This document shows, one piece after another, positions 23,555 to 23,661 of a stretch of 23,661 bases of DNA. Origin of the DNA: Myxococcales bacterium (GTDB lineage Bacteria > Myxococcota_A > Polyangia > Polyangiales > JADJMO01); contig JAJXTK010000010.1 of the NCBI GenBank assembly GCA_021783935.1, forward strand, positions 1 to 23,661, in the 5' to 3' direction. The position numbers and the translations under genes are program-made. Below the pieces are notes generated by a model. The model searched no databases, was not told the origin of the DNA, and saw only the letters and a program-made list of their open reading frames with translations. How positions within the stretch are numbered: position 1 is the first letter of the stretch; every line of letters begins with the position of its first letter.

Positions 23555-23661
23555 ATGCACGTCCCCAAGCGGATCCGGCCTCAGGTCCATGAGCCGAGCC
23601 ACAGCACCGTGCCGGGCCACGACCCCACCATCGTGGTCGACGCCAAGGCGCCCGTGCCCAC
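23555..23661 (+). CDS. Start of an unidentified gene (3' truncated by window edge)
   Basis: Open from an ATG at 23555, with AAGGAG at 23539-23544 ten bases before it, to the window edge: 35 codons plus two bases. The visible N-terminus (MHVPKRIRPQVHEPSHSTVP then GHDPTIVVDAKAPVP) is polar, His/Pro-rich and has no signal peptide. No family is recognisable from so little. The start and frame are supported by the Shine-Dalgarno and an open frame only. Confidence 0.5.
   Translation, partial: MHVPKRIRPQVHEPSHSTVPGHDPTIVVDAKAPVP

Overview
The window is very GC-rich and densely packed, with strong codon-position GC bias. It has the gene style of a myxobacterium-like Myxococcota (Polyangia-type) chromosome. 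The supporting signs are a eukaryote-like Ser/Thr kinase with a C-terminal PEGA domain, a secreted protein ending in an AgmX/PglI-type C-terminal domain, and a TonB receptor and other exported proteins indicating a Gram-negative cell envelope. Several starts are GTG and tight 4-base start/stop overlaps are used. The species assignment is inference; no marker gene here settles it. I saw no tRNA, rRNA, CRISPR, phage or transposase gene.

Layout. 1-617: the 3' end of an SPFH/band-7-like gene. 634-2910 (-): a large membrane GT-C-type glycosyltransferase-like protein. 3018-4115 (+): an Old Yellow Enzyme-family oxidoreductase. 4138-7702 (-): a four-gene run reading FetA-like ATPase, FetB-like permease, APC amino-acid permease and an atypical thioredoxin-fold protein. 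7784-11381 (+): serS, a BON-domain membrane protein and a GH13 lipoprotein. 11466-19901 (-): a Ser/Thr kinase, then a 549-base gap, then a TonB-dependent receptor, a large lipoprotein and an NFACT-family protein. 20204-22098 (+): a secreted AgmX-tail protein translationally overlapping holA. 22177-23367 (-): an MFS transporter. 23555 onward (+): the first 35 codons of an unidentified gene.

The most unusual content is in the 11.4-18.3 kb part. (i) An 84-base element with near-perfect or perfect 12-base terminal inverted repeats occurs twice in opposite orientation (11380-11463 and 17926-18009), each time exactly in an intergenic space. (ii) The TonB receptor carries a TPR-like segment and a collagen-like Gly-X-Y tract between its signal peptide and its plug. 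It is coupled to a calcium-loop-bearing lipoprotein whose Shine-Dalgarno overlaps the receptor stop codon, which suggests a two-part outer-membrane uptake or surface system. (iii) A perfect 14-base inverted repeat could hide the ribosome binding site of the APC permease. (iv) A perfect 14-base palindrome sits in the spacer of a candidate promoter ahead of the secreted protein-holA operon. (v) The GH13 protein keeps its catalytic triad but has lost the conserved Asn-His of region I.

Housekeeping genes (serS, holA) and envelope or regulatory genes are interleaved. Direct functional links between blocks are not shown by the sequence, except for the coupled pairs fetA-fetB, TonB receptor-lipoprotein and AgmX-tail protein-holA.
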